Positions 8,671 through 14,779 of a stretch of 16,425 bases of DNA are shown here, in pieces; the stretch's first letter is position 1, and every line of letters begins with the position of its first letter. The translations under genes were made by a program, and so were the position numbers. The DNA is taken from NCBI GenBank assembly GCA_016182705.1, contig JACPGA010000009.1:1-16425 (forward strand), given 5' to 3'. This stretch comes from Deltaproteobacteria bacterium. GTDB lineage: Bacteria > Desulfobacterota > GWC2-55-46. The notes beneath the pieces are model-generated. The model was not told the origin of the DNA and ran no database searches. It worked only from the letters and a program-made list of their open reading frames with translations.

Positions 8671-9440
8671 CACATCACCCTTAGAAGATTATCAACGCCC
8701 TGCCACATGCGGTCGAAAACGCTTATGGCAGCGTCCTCGAAAACAGGCATCGAGATAAGTATCATCACGAAGCCGACCGATATGGTCACGGCGAAACCTA
8801 TCGCGAACATATTGAGCTGCGGGACCGTCCTGGCCATTATGCCCATAGCCACGTTGACGAATATGAGTATCGCCACGACCGGGGCCGAGAACTTGAGTCC
8901 CAGAATGAATATCTCTCTGGAGAAGATTATGAGGCTGTCCATGAGCGTGCCCGAGAGCGTAAAACCGTAGGGAGGTATCACCTCGAAGCTCTTTTCCAGA
9001 GCCATTATGACCATGAGATGCCCGTTCACGGTCAGGAAGATAAGGAGCGTCAATATGCTCATGAGCTTCCCTAATACCGTGACCTGGGCGCTGTTGATGG
9101 GGTCGTACGCGCTCGCCATGCCGATTCCCATCTGGAAGCTCGCTACCTGCCCGGCGTACTCTATTCCGGTGAAGACGAACTTTATCGCCAGGCCTACTGC
9201 CGCCCCTATCATCACTTCTCCCGCAAGGGACATGATGATGCCGGTAAAAGTCTGGGGGGCGGCTACAGCCGGGGCCAGAGGCGTCAGAAGAAGCGCCAGA
9301 AGGAGTATCAGCCCGAGCTTCACCTGCATGGGGATATTGAAAGCGCTGAATATCGGCGCAGTCATGAGGATCGCCCCCGTGCGCGCGAGCACGAAGATGA
9401 AGGTCGAATAATTCGCGAGCATGTAGTTTGTGATATCCAT
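8670..9440 (-). CDS. fliR: Flagellar export gate protein FliR
   Basis: FliR is an inner-membrane protein that forms the export channel together with FliP and FliQ. The 256 residues fit the family length, and hydropathy shows about six membrane segments across the protein. Family signatures visible include the N-terminal FVLARTGAILMTAPIFS, the GEVMIGAAVGLAIKFVF stretch (about 75-90), FQMGIGMASAYDP and the C-terminal ARTVPQLNMFAIGFA. It begins directly at the base after the fliQ stop codon, with AAGGT just upstream inside fliQ, and its own stop overlaps the flhB start. These overlaps point to a single polycistronic message with coupled translation. The sequence appears complete. Confidence 0.96.
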   Translation of the reverse strand: MDITNYMLANYSTFIFVLARTGAILMTAPIFSAFNIPMQVKLGLILLLALLLTPLAPAVAAPQTFTGIIMSLAGEVMIGAAVGLAIKFVFTGIEYAGQVASFQMGIGMASAYDPINSAQVTVLGKLMSILTLLIFLTVNGHLMVIMALEKSFEVIPPYGFTLSGTLMDSLIIFSREIFILGLKFSAPVVAILIFVNVAMGIMARTVPQLNMFAIGFAVTISVGFVMILISMPVFEDAAISVFDRMWQGVDNLLRVM

Positions 9441-9710
9441 TTACCTTACGTAGTTGGGAATATTCAGGAATATGTTGCTCGTGTACTTGATCATTATTTC
9501 CATCATCCAGGGCGCCAGCCCCAGCAGCACCAGAAAGACGACGATTATCTTCGGCACGAAAGTCAGGGTCATCTCCTGAATCTGGGTCACTGCCTGGAAG
9601 ACGCTGATGATGAGGCCTACGACCATTCCGGCTATGAGGACCGGGGCCGAGACCAGCAGGATGACCTCTATGGTCTCCTTGCCTATTGATGTTACGAATT
9701 CCGGTGTCAT
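9441..9710 (-). CDS. fliQ: Flagellar export gate protein FliQ
   Basis: FliQ is a small inner-membrane protein with two transmembrane helices that surrounds the FliP-FliR export pore. The 89 residues match the family. Visible are the first helix (VILLVSAPVLIAGMVVGLIISVFQA), the conserved TQIQEMTLTFVPKI turn and the second helix (IVVFLVLLGLAPWMM). A good Shine-Dalgarno sequence, AAGGAG, lies six bases before the ATG and starts at the fliP stop codon, so the gene can be translated even though fliP upstream is frame-disrupted. Confidence 0.96.
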   Translation of the reverse strand: MTPEFVTSIGKETIEVILLVSAPVLIAGMVVGLIISVFQAVTQIQEMTLTFVPKIIVVFLVLLGLAPWMMEIMIKYTSNIFLNIPNYVR

Positions 9711-9720
9711 CAGTTTCTCC

Positions 9721-9891
9721 TTAACCGAAGCTCTGCACGAGCGAGCCGACCAGCAGATACCAGCCGTCGACCAGCACGAAGAGCATGAGTTTAAAAGGCA
9801 TCGAGACCATGACCGGCGGGAGCATCATCATACCCATCGACATGAGGACGCTCGCGACTACCATGTCTATGACCAGAAACGGCAGGTATAT
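9721..9891 (-). pseudogene. fliP: fliP 3' part: C-terminal 56 codons, out of frame with the 5' part
   Basis: These codons read [20 protein letters not shown] and continue through [11 protein letters not shown] and [16 protein letters not shown] to a TAA at 9721-9723. This is the conserved last part of FliP, the pore-forming export gate protein. It is two bases out of phase with the upstream fliP segment and has no start codon with a ribosome site of its own. Between the two parts about 43 family residues are absent, including the usual PxFIxSELKxAFQIGF membrane segment. The piece is followed 10 bases later by fliQ, whose Shine-Dalgarno site overlaps this gene's end. Confidence 0.85.
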
Positions 9892-10352
9892 GACTTCTCC
9901 CTCGTGTTCTTGAGCATGAATTCGCGAAGCGGAGCCAGAGCGCCTGTCATGGCCGCTTCCTGGCTGATAGCGCCCTGCATGTAAGGCTGCAGGGCCGTGG
10001 TGTTTATCTTCGTGAGCGCCGGGGACATTATGAAAAACGTAAGAAACAGAGAGAGCCCGATAAGCACCTGGTTAGGCGGGGCCTGCTGCACCCCGAGAGC
10101 CTGCCTCAAAAGGGAGAAGACTATGATGAGCCTGGTGAACGAGGTCATCATGAGCAGGATTGCGGGAGCGAGGGTCAGGACCGTGAGGAGGAGAACGATC
10201 TGAATGGCGGTCGCAAGCCCCTGGGGTGAGTTTTCCCCGCCTAACGTCAGGCTGACATTCGGGAGGCCTATCGCGTCTGCCGCGAAGGCGCTGCCCGCTG
10301 TGAATACCGTGATTGCCGTCAATAATATGGTAGAGAGTCTTTTCATTCTCAT
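9867..10352 (-). pseudogene. fliP: fliP 5' part: flagellar export gate protein FliP, frame broken by an internal deletion
   Basis: FliP forms the central pore of the flagellar type III export gate. The open frame encodes 161 residues. The first 153 are clearly FliP: a signal peptide (MRMKRLSTILLTAITVFTAGSAFA), the first membrane segment with LTLAPAILLMMTSFTRLIIVFSLLRQALG, the [20 protein letters not shown] helix and the [13 protein letters not shown] motif. The last eight residues, SYTCRFWS, are unrelated and result from a frame change at about 9892-9894. Family FliP is about 250 residues; 153 plus the 56 downstream codons leaves about 43 missing, so the sequence is about 127 bases short and out of frame. 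The start ATG overlaps the fliO stop as ATGA. If real, the protein would lack the pore-lining C-terminal half and should not work; an assembly error is an equal possibility. Confidence 0.9.
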
Positions 10353-10699
10353 ATGCCGCCCTGCAGAAGCCCGAGAAGCGGCCTTTTCCTGTTTTCGCCG
10401 AGTTTTTTAAGCTCTTCTTTAGCCGCCGCGTCCTCGACTTTCGTAAGGAACGTTATCGACTGCGGGGTAAGACCCAGCACCAGCACCTCTCCTGCCACTT
10501 CCACGACCGCTATGTTCCTCTTGGGGCCCAGAAAAGCCGTCGTGATGACTCTCACGGGCGCTTTCTGTGCCTTTGCCGAGGTTGCGCCGGACTTCCTCAT
10601 GTACAGCCTGAGGGCGTAAAGGGCAGCCCCCATGAGGCCGAGCACGAACAGCAGGGTCAGTATGGATTTGACGAGAAGGTACAGGTAAGAGTCTGTCAT
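10349..10699 (-). CDS. fliO: Flagellar biosynthesis protein FliO
   Basis: FliO is a small bitopic membrane protein that helps FliP assemble into the export gate. The 116 residues show one hydrophobic segment near the N-terminus (about residues 7-31, YLLVKSILTLLFVLGLMGAALYALRLYM), then a basic stretch and a soluble domain with the family's VRVITTAFLGPKRNIAVVEVAGEVLVLGLTPQ pattern. The gene overlaps both neighbours by ATGA: its start with the fliN stop and its stop with the fliP start. Family sequences diverge strongly, so position between fliN and fliP is an important part of the identification. Confidence 0.9.
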   Translation of the reverse strand: MTDSYLYLLVKSILTLLFVLGLMGAALYALRLYMRKSGATSAKAQKAPVRVITTAFLGPKRNIAVVEVAGEVLVLGLTPQSITFLTKVEDAAAKEELKKLGENRKRPLLGLLQGGI

Positions 10700-11154
10700 T
10701 TCAGCCTGTTTATCCTTTCGGACGGGCTCACGATGTCTGTGAGCTTCACGCCGAACTTGTCATTGACTACGACAGCTTCTCCCCTGGCGATGAGCCTGCC
10801 GTTCACGAGTATCTCCATCGGCTCTCCGGCAAGCTTTTCAAGCTCCACCACGGCGCCCTGGCTGAGCTGCAGAAGATCCTTGACCATCATCTTCATCCTG
10901 CCCAGCTCGACCGACACCGTAAGGGGTATGTCGAGTATCATGTCCATGTTCGCTATCTGGCCGTTGTTTTCGTTCTTTACGTTTCCGAAACTCGCGGGCC
11001 TTACGACTACATCCCTTTTCTGGGGCTGCGGCTGAGACTGCGCCGGCTGAGGCTTTTCCTGCACTTTTTCCTGGGCCTGCTTTTCCTCGGCGAATGCCGC
11101 GCCCCACTCGTCGTCTATCGAGCTCGCGCCCTGTGAATTCAATTCTTCGTTCAT
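10696..11154 (-). CDS. fliN: Flagellar motor switch protein FliN
   Basis: FliN forms the lower part of the C-ring with FliM and helps determine rotation direction and recruit export substrates. The protein has 152 residues from the chosen ATG. Residues about 1-65 form a polar linker rich in Gln, Pro, Glu and Lys (AQEKVQEKPQPAQSQPQPQ). The C-terminal SpoA domain follows (about 70-150), visible as ILDIPLTVSVELGRMKMMVKDLLQLSQGAVVELEK and VNGRLIARGEAVVVNDKFGVKLTDIVS. A TTG at 11160 overlapping the fliM stop is possible, but the ATG at 11154 is preceded at good spacing by AAAGGGG. The linker is longer than in enterobacterial FliN but common in other phyla. Confidence 0.94.
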   Translation of the reverse strand: MNEELNSQGASSIDDEWGAAFAEEKQAQEKVQEKPQPAQSQPQPQKRDVVVRPASFGNVKNENNGQIANMDMILDIPLTVSVELGRMKMMVKDLLQLSQGAVVELEKLAGEPMEILVNGRLIARGEAVVVNDKFGVKLTDIVSPSERINRLK

Positions 11155-11156
11155 CG

Positions 11157-11630
11157 TCAACCCCTTTCCCTTATGAGGTCCATCACCTTTACGGCATATT
11201 GGCTGTCCATGACTCCAGGCTTTCCGAGCAGCTTCGGTATCCCCTCTATGCTTACCTCAAGAAAGTCCCTGGCCTTCCTGTCGAGCTGGATTATGTCGCC
11301 GACCTTGAGGCCCATGAGGTCGTTCACGTTTATCTCGGCCTTTCCAATGTCGCTGGTGAGCTCAAGGGCTACGCCGCAGAACTGGTCTTTGAGGTTTTCC
11401 GTCCATTTGCCGTCTATTTCAGTAGCGTCTATCCGCTGTGTGCCGAGAAGCTTGTCCCTTATCGGCTCTATGGTCGAGTACGGAAGGCAGAAGAAAAAAT
11501 TGTTGGACACCGTCTCGATCTCCATCCTGAGCGCGGATATGATGACGTGCTCCGCGTGGTCGATAAAGTTCACGAACTGTGTGTTCATCTCGCTCCTCGT
11601 GAGCCTGAAATCCACCGGCTCTGACGTCAA
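11157..11630 (-). pseudogene. fliM: fliM 3' part: FliM C-terminal half, out of frame with the 5' part
   Basis: This frame encodes the end of the FliM middle domain and the C-terminal SpoA domain: SEPVDFRLTRSEMNTQFVNF, FCLPYSTIEPIRDKLLG, then INVNDLMGLKVGDIIQLDRKARDFLEVSIEGIPKL. It is shifted by one base from the upstream segment and joins it at about 11624-11626. The only codon that could initiate at the very start is a TTG at 11630 with no room for a ribosome site. An ATG at 11588, inside RSEMN, does have GAGGAG four bases upstream, so a 143-residue fragment carrying the SpoA domain might be made, but this is speculative. The stop overlaps the fliN start region. Confidence 0.85.
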
Positions 11631-12111
11631 CCACCTTCTTCACGACCGCCTGCTCGACATTGGTGAAATCCCTACCCTCTATCCTCGTGTGAAACCTGCC
11701 GTCGCCGCCGAAGTAGCTGTCCACCATTACGAAGACAAGCGACGGGTCTATTGCCAGCAGGCCGTAACCCCTTAATGGATAGAGCTGGAAAATATTGAGA
11801 CTTGAAGGCACCTGGAGATTTCTCACGAACTCCTCGTACTTTACGGTCCTGGTGCCCTCGAAAAAGACATCCACCGAACGCCTGAGGAGGTTGAAGACCG
11901 AGCTGCGCAGCGACCGGCTGAACTTCTCGTTTATCATCTCAAGAGCCGGAAACTTGCCCCTTATCACCCTGTCCTGGCTGTTGAAGTCATAGGGCCTGAC
12001 GTCGCCGTAATCTTCCTCTGCCTGCTTTTCCGTCTCGGTCTTGATGTCGCCGTTGGACAGGCCCCGCAGGAGCGCGTCTACTTCGATTTGTGTGAGTATC
12101 TGCTCTGCCAT
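11419..12111 (-). pseudogene. fliM: fliM 5' part: flagellar motor switch protein FliM, frame broken by a short deletion
   Basis: FliM is the middle C-ring protein that binds phosphorylated CheY and FliG. The open frame has 230 codons, of which the first 162 are FliM. They comprise the N-terminal CheY-binding peptide ILTQIEVDALL (5-15), the start of the middle domain, and the FliG-contact motif YFGGDGRF (133-140), ending VEQAVVKKVVD (152-162). The remaining 68 codons are an unrelated frame. The family continues after KVV(D/N) with about 12 residues of the type xALxDLxxAWxP before the PxDF motif; these are absent, and the correct sequence resumes one base out of phase. 162 plus the downstream part plus 12 gives about 330, the normal FliM length, so about 35 bases are missing. 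The ATG has only a weak purine-rich upstream site. Deletion in the strain or misassembly cannot be separated here. Confidence 0.9.
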
Positions 12112-12126
12112 TGTATCCGTCCCGGT

Positions 12127-12654
12127 TTACTGGATTACGAACTCGGTAAAGTACGCCGTCTTGACCTTGCCTTTTTTGAGGAACTGGTTGACCCTCGCCA
12201 CTATCTCGTCCCTCATCAGGTACTTGCCTTCGACTGTGCCTATGTCCGTGTAGCTCTTGGAGCTGAGAAGAATGATGAGCGAGTCCCTTATCTGGGTGGC
12301 CTGGGCCGTCAAGTCCGCCGCGCTGGCCCCTTCCGTGAGCTCGAGGTTTATGGTCAGCTTCAGATACCTTGTTCCCGAGTTGTCCTGAAGGTTCACGATG
12401 AACGGCTCAAGGTTGAAAAGGCCGCCTTCTTTGGCGCCCGCTTCGCCGGGAGCACCGGACGGGGCTTCATGGGACGATGCCTCTGCCTGCTCGCCGTGGC
12501 CTTCAGCCGCGGGGGCGCTCTTTTTACCGCCGAAGATGAAGTAGGCTCCGGCCGCTGCCCCGATTACCGCTACCGCGATGATAGCTATCAGGAGCCCCTT
12601 GCCTTTTTTGGCCGGGGCGGTAGATTCCTCTTTTTTATCGACTTCAGCTGCCAT
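12127..12654 (-). CDS. fliL: Flagellar basal-body-associated protein FliL
   Basis: FliL is a single-pass inner-membrane protein around the stators that supports motor torque. The 175 residues comprise a short lysine-rich cytoplasmic tail, one membrane helix (about residues 20-42, LLIAIIAVAVIGAAAGAYFIFG), a low-complexity periplasmic linker rich in Ala, Gly, Glu and Ser (about 45-80) and the FliL domain (FNLEPFIVNLQDNSGTRYLKLTINLEL through LMRDEIVARVNQFLKKGKVKTAYFTEFVIQ). The frame also has an ATG at 12711, but the sigma-54 promoter at 12718-12733 would start transcription at about 12707, after that codon. The ATG at 12654 has AAGGAGGT four bases upstream and gives a normal FliL N-terminus. 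It is the first gene of the large export and switch operon. Confidence 0.95.
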   Translation of the reverse strand: MAAEVDKKEESTAPAKKGKGLLIAIIAVAVIGAAAGAYFIFGGKKSAPAAEGHGEQAEASSHEAPSGAPGEAGAKEGGLFNLEPFIVNLQDNSGTRYLKLTINLELTEGASAADLTAQATQIRDSLIILLSSKSYTDIGTVEGKYLMRDEIVARVNQFLKKGKVKTAYFTEFVIQ

Positions 12655-12658
12655 ACTT

Positions 12659-12666
12659 ACCTCCTT
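12659..12666 (-). promoter_or_regulatory. Shine-Dalgarno site that fixes the fliL start
   Basis: AAGGAGGT reads on the minus strand four bases upstream of the ATG at 12654. It is close to the full anti-16S complement and supports this start over the ATG at 12711. Confidence 0.85.
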
Positions 12667-12717
12667 GTTTTCTGGCGGCCCTGTAAGGCCTGTAGGTTCC
12701 TGGATGCACATAGCTTT

Positions 12718-12733
12718 TGCAAGCCCCGTGCCA
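12718..12733 (-). promoter_or_regulatory. Sigma-54 (RpoN) promoter of the fliL operon
   Basis: The minus strand reads TGGCACGGGGCTTGCA, which matches the -24/-12 consensus TGGCAC-N5-TTGC(A/T) exactly, with correct spacing. With the GG at -25/-24, transcription would begin near 12707, leaving a leader of about 53 bases before the fliL ATG. Sigma-54 promoters need an enhancer-binding activator, typically of the FlrC/FlbD/FleQ class in flagellar systems; none is encoded in the window. Confidence 0.88.
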
Positions 12734-12770
12734 CATTACAGAAGGATTAACGTAGAAACCTTAACTCATC

Positions 12771-12783
12771 GAAACTATTGATT
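12771..12783 (-). promoter_or_regulatory. Possible IHF binding site upstream of the sigma-54 promoter
   Basis: AATCAATAGTTTC on the minus strand matches 12 of 13 positions of the IHF consensus WATCAANNNNTTR. Its centre is about 70 bases upstream of the predicted start, a usual place for DNA bending between activator and sigma-54 polymerase. In AT-rich sequence such a match can arise by chance. Confidence 0.35.
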
Positions 12784-12795
12784 ATTTATTTATCA
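12779..12795. promoter_or_regulatory. Short AT-rich dyad, possible activator site
   Basis: The plus strand reads TGATTATTTATTTATCA, whose ends TGAT and ATCA are inverted copies. It lies 46-62 bases upstream of the -24 element and overlaps the possible IHF site. It could bind a regulator, but only the arms are symmetric. Confidence 0.2.
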
Positions 12796-12865
12796 GCAGA
12801 AAGTTCGGGCTGAGAGTGGAGTGCGTTGGTCAAGGAATTGGATGGGGGCAGCGTCAGAAAAATGA

Positions 12866-13020
12866 CTTAAGGGTGCCTCTAATAAAATTAGCTATTTTTT
12901 CTGAAGTCAAGGAAAGGCGAAAATAAAAAGCGCAGCATATATGACAATATGTGAGCATTTTTATTTACGCCCTGACGCAGAGGTCAGGAAAAAGAGCAAT
13001 TTTTAGAGGTAGCCTTTAAG
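12866..13020. repeat. MITE-like imperfect inverted repeat of about 155 bases
   Basis: The ends are inverted copies: CTTAAGGGTGCCTCTAA at 12866-12882, against CTTAAAGGCTACCTCTAA when 13003-13020 is read on the other strand. The symmetry continues inward with mismatches (AAAATT, TTTTT, CTGA and GCG..AAATAAAAA blocks) to a centre near 12942, so the whole element could fold into one long imperfect hairpin. It is much richer in A+T than the flanking genes and contains no open reading frame. TTAA is present at both ends, either as part of the inverted repeat or as a 4-base target duplication. This architecture fits a miniature inverted-repeat transposable element; a family name or other copies cannot be given from this window. 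It lies between the flgE terminator and the fliL promoter without damaging either. Confidence 0.72.
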
Positions 13021-13026
13021 ACAGGC

Positions 13027-13062
13027 AAAAAAAAGGCGGGGGCCTCGTTCTCCCCCGCCTTT
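13027..13062 (-). terminator. Rho-independent terminator of the fliK-flgD-flgE operon
   Basis: On the minus strand GGCGGGGG (13052-13059) pairs with CCCCCGCC (13035-13042) across a nine-base loop. The stem extends by A-T pairs and is followed by eight T residues (13034 down to 13027). It begins about 20 bases after the flgE stop codon. The perfect GC-rich stem and T-tract make this a strong terminator separating flgE from the fliL operon. Confidence 0.93.
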
Positions 13063-13081
13063 GAAGCTTCAGCTTATTCTG

Positions 13082-14737
13082 TTATCTCTTGAGGTTCACA
13101 AGCTCCGCCAGAAGCTCGTCTGTGGTGGTTATTATCTTCGAGTTGGCCTGGAAGCCCCTCTGCGCGGTTATCATGTTCACGAATTCACGGGCTATATCGA
13201 CGTTCGAAAGCTCGAGGGTGCTTGATTTTACGAGCCCTCTTCCAGCGCTGCCCGGCCCGCCTATGAGGGGCTGGCCCGAGTCGAAGGTCTCCTTGTAAAG
13301 GTTCATGCCCGCGCTTTCGAGGCCGGTCGAGCTCGCGAAGTCAGCCAGAAGGACCTGCCCCAGCGTGAGGTCGTTCCCGTTCGAGAAGATACCCTTTAAG
13401 ATGCCGTCCTGGTCGATGCCTATCCTCTGGAGCGTGCCGGAGGAGTAGCCGTCCTGGGTGAGCAGGGAAACCCCGGCGGTTGTGGCGTGCTGGGTAGTGC
13501 CGTCGGCTCCGTTGCCGCCCTGAGTGATGGAAGTGCCGAAGTCAAAACCGATCATCTGGTTCTGGAGAGCTCCTCCCGTGAAGTTGAACCCCCCGGTAGG
13601 ATAGGTGACCCCGCTTTCGGAATAAAGGCCGCCGCTCGTGTTGAAGGTCACGGAGCCCTGTGCCTGTATTTCGGTCGTTCCGCTCGTTGACTCGGCGGCG
13701 TCGACCACTCCGAACCACTCCCAGGTGTTTCCGGTGGCGCTGAGGTTGTCCTTCCTGAAGTACAGCGTCACGACATGGTCGTTTCCGAGAGAATCATAGA
13801 CCGTGACCGGGGTTGAAAAATTCGAGGTGTCTCCAGCGGAGTTGAGGTCGAAAGCACCTCCCGCGGCTTTGACCGCCGCGGCGTCATCAGCGCCAACGGC
13901 TATGGCGGCCGTGCCCGCGCCGCTGTAGCCCAGGAGAGTCGCCGACGAGGACGCGCCCCAGTCTATTGTCATGTTGGCGGCGTTGCCTGTGTCGTTGGCT
14001 ATGGTGAAAATGCCGGTCTGGTCGTCATAGTCTACGGTATAGGTGTCGCCGTTGCCGTTCTGGGCCTGAAGCGCGGACTTTATCGCGGCCGCCACGTCAG
14101 CGCCTGTTGCCGCCCCTCCGGAGACGAGGCCTCCGTCAGTCACGAGGCTTGCCGTCAGGGGGCCGCCTCCAATGTCGAATGTTATCTGGTCGTTCGTGCC
14201 TGAGCTGAAGACAAAGCCCGTGACCGGCGAGTTCGAGTCAAGGTTGGCGTTCAGTATCGCGCTGGTAGTAGCGCTCGGGGTAATGGTCTTGGTAGTGAGC
14301 TGGAGGTCCTGGACCGTGTTCTGGAGCGTACCCGCGGCATTCGCAAGATAACCCTGGAGCCTGAGGCCCTCGGGGTTCACGATAAAGCCGTCCTTGTCGG
14401 TTGAGAACTGGCCAGCCCTGGTGAAGTAGGTCGAGTTAAGGGTCGGGTCCGTCACCATGTAAAAGCCGTTGCCGCTTATGGCGAGGTCAAGCGTGTTTCC
14501 GGTCGTTTCGAACGCGCCCTGAGTGAAGACCTTCTGGATGCTGCCCATCTGTACTCCGAGGCCCACCTGGTTTGTGCCTGACCCGCCCGTGAGGGTCTGG
14601 CTCAGCACATCGCCGAAAGTCACGCGGCTGCCCTTGAAGCCCACTGTGTTGACGTTCGATATGTTGTTGCCGATGACCGAAAGGTTCGACATGTTAGCGT
14701 TAAGGCCGCTTATTCCGGTATAAAGTGATGACTGCAT
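13082..14737 (-). CDS. flgE: Flagellar hook protein FlgE
   Basis: FlgE polymerises into the hook, the universal joint between rod and filament, and is exported by the type III apparatus. At 551 residues it is longer than the about 400 of enteric FlgE. The N-terminus has the rod/hook signature LYTGISGLNANMSNLSVIGNNISNVNTVGFKGSR (5-38), and the C-terminus has LELSNVDIAREFVNMITAQRGFQANSKIITTTDELL (508-542), which form the coiled D0 core. A FlaE-type middle domain is recognisable around FSTPVTVYDSLGNDHVVTLYFRKD (307-330). Residues about 181-272 hold an extra surface domain resembling the flagellin/hook IN motif (YTVDYDDQTGIFTIANDTG, then ATLLGYSG). AGGAGG lies nine bases before the ATG. It is 42 bases from flgD, with no intervening gene or promoter that I can see, and is followed by a strong terminator. 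Confidence 0.96.
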   Translation of the reverse strand: MQSSLYTGISGLNANMSNLSVIGNNISNVNTVGFKGSRVTFGDVLSQTLTGGSGTNQVGLGVQMGSIQKVFTQGAFETTGNTLDLAISGNGFYMVTDPTLNSTYFTRAGQFSTDKDGFIVNPEGLRLQGYLANAAGTLQNTVQDLQLTTKTITPSATTSAILNANLDSNSPVTGFVFSSGTNDQITFDIGGGPLTASLVTDGGLVSGGAATGADVAAAIKSALQAQNGNGDTYTVDYDDQTGIFTIANDTGNAANMTIDWGASSSATLLGYSGAGTAAIAVGADDAAAVKAAGGAFDLNSAGDTSNFSTPVTVYDSLGNDHVVTLYFRKDNLSATGNTWEWFGVVDAAESTSGTTEIQAQGSVTFNTSGGLYSESGVTYPTGGFNFTGGALQNQMIGFDFGTSITQGGNGADGTTQHATTAGVSLLTQDGYSSGTLQRIGIDQDGILKGIFSNGNDLTLGQVLLADFASSTGLESAGMNLYKETFDSGQPLIGGPGSAGRGLVKSSTLELSNVDIAREFVNMITAQRGFQANSKIITTTDELLAELVNLKR

Positions 14738-14779
14738 TTTTTATATCCTCCTTTTTCTCGATCCTGTTTTTTTGATTTA

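Noticed and set aside
9867..9910. Programmed ribosomal frameshift in fliP
   Set aside because: No slippery run with a following structure is evident, and about 43 conserved residues are absent, which a frameshift cannot supply.
11600..11640. Programmed frameshift or intron/intein in fliM
   Set aside because: Sequence is missing rather than inserted, and no intron or intein features are present.
12655..12711. Upstream fliL start at 12711
   Set aside because: The predicted transcription start lies after this ATG, there is no Shine-Dalgarno site for it, and the ATG at 12654 has an excellent one.
12954..12998. Separate small terminator or riboswitch inside the intergenic repeat
   Set aside because: A short CCTGA/TCAGG pairing exists, but it is part of the larger inverted repeat and has no T-tract or known riboswitch core.
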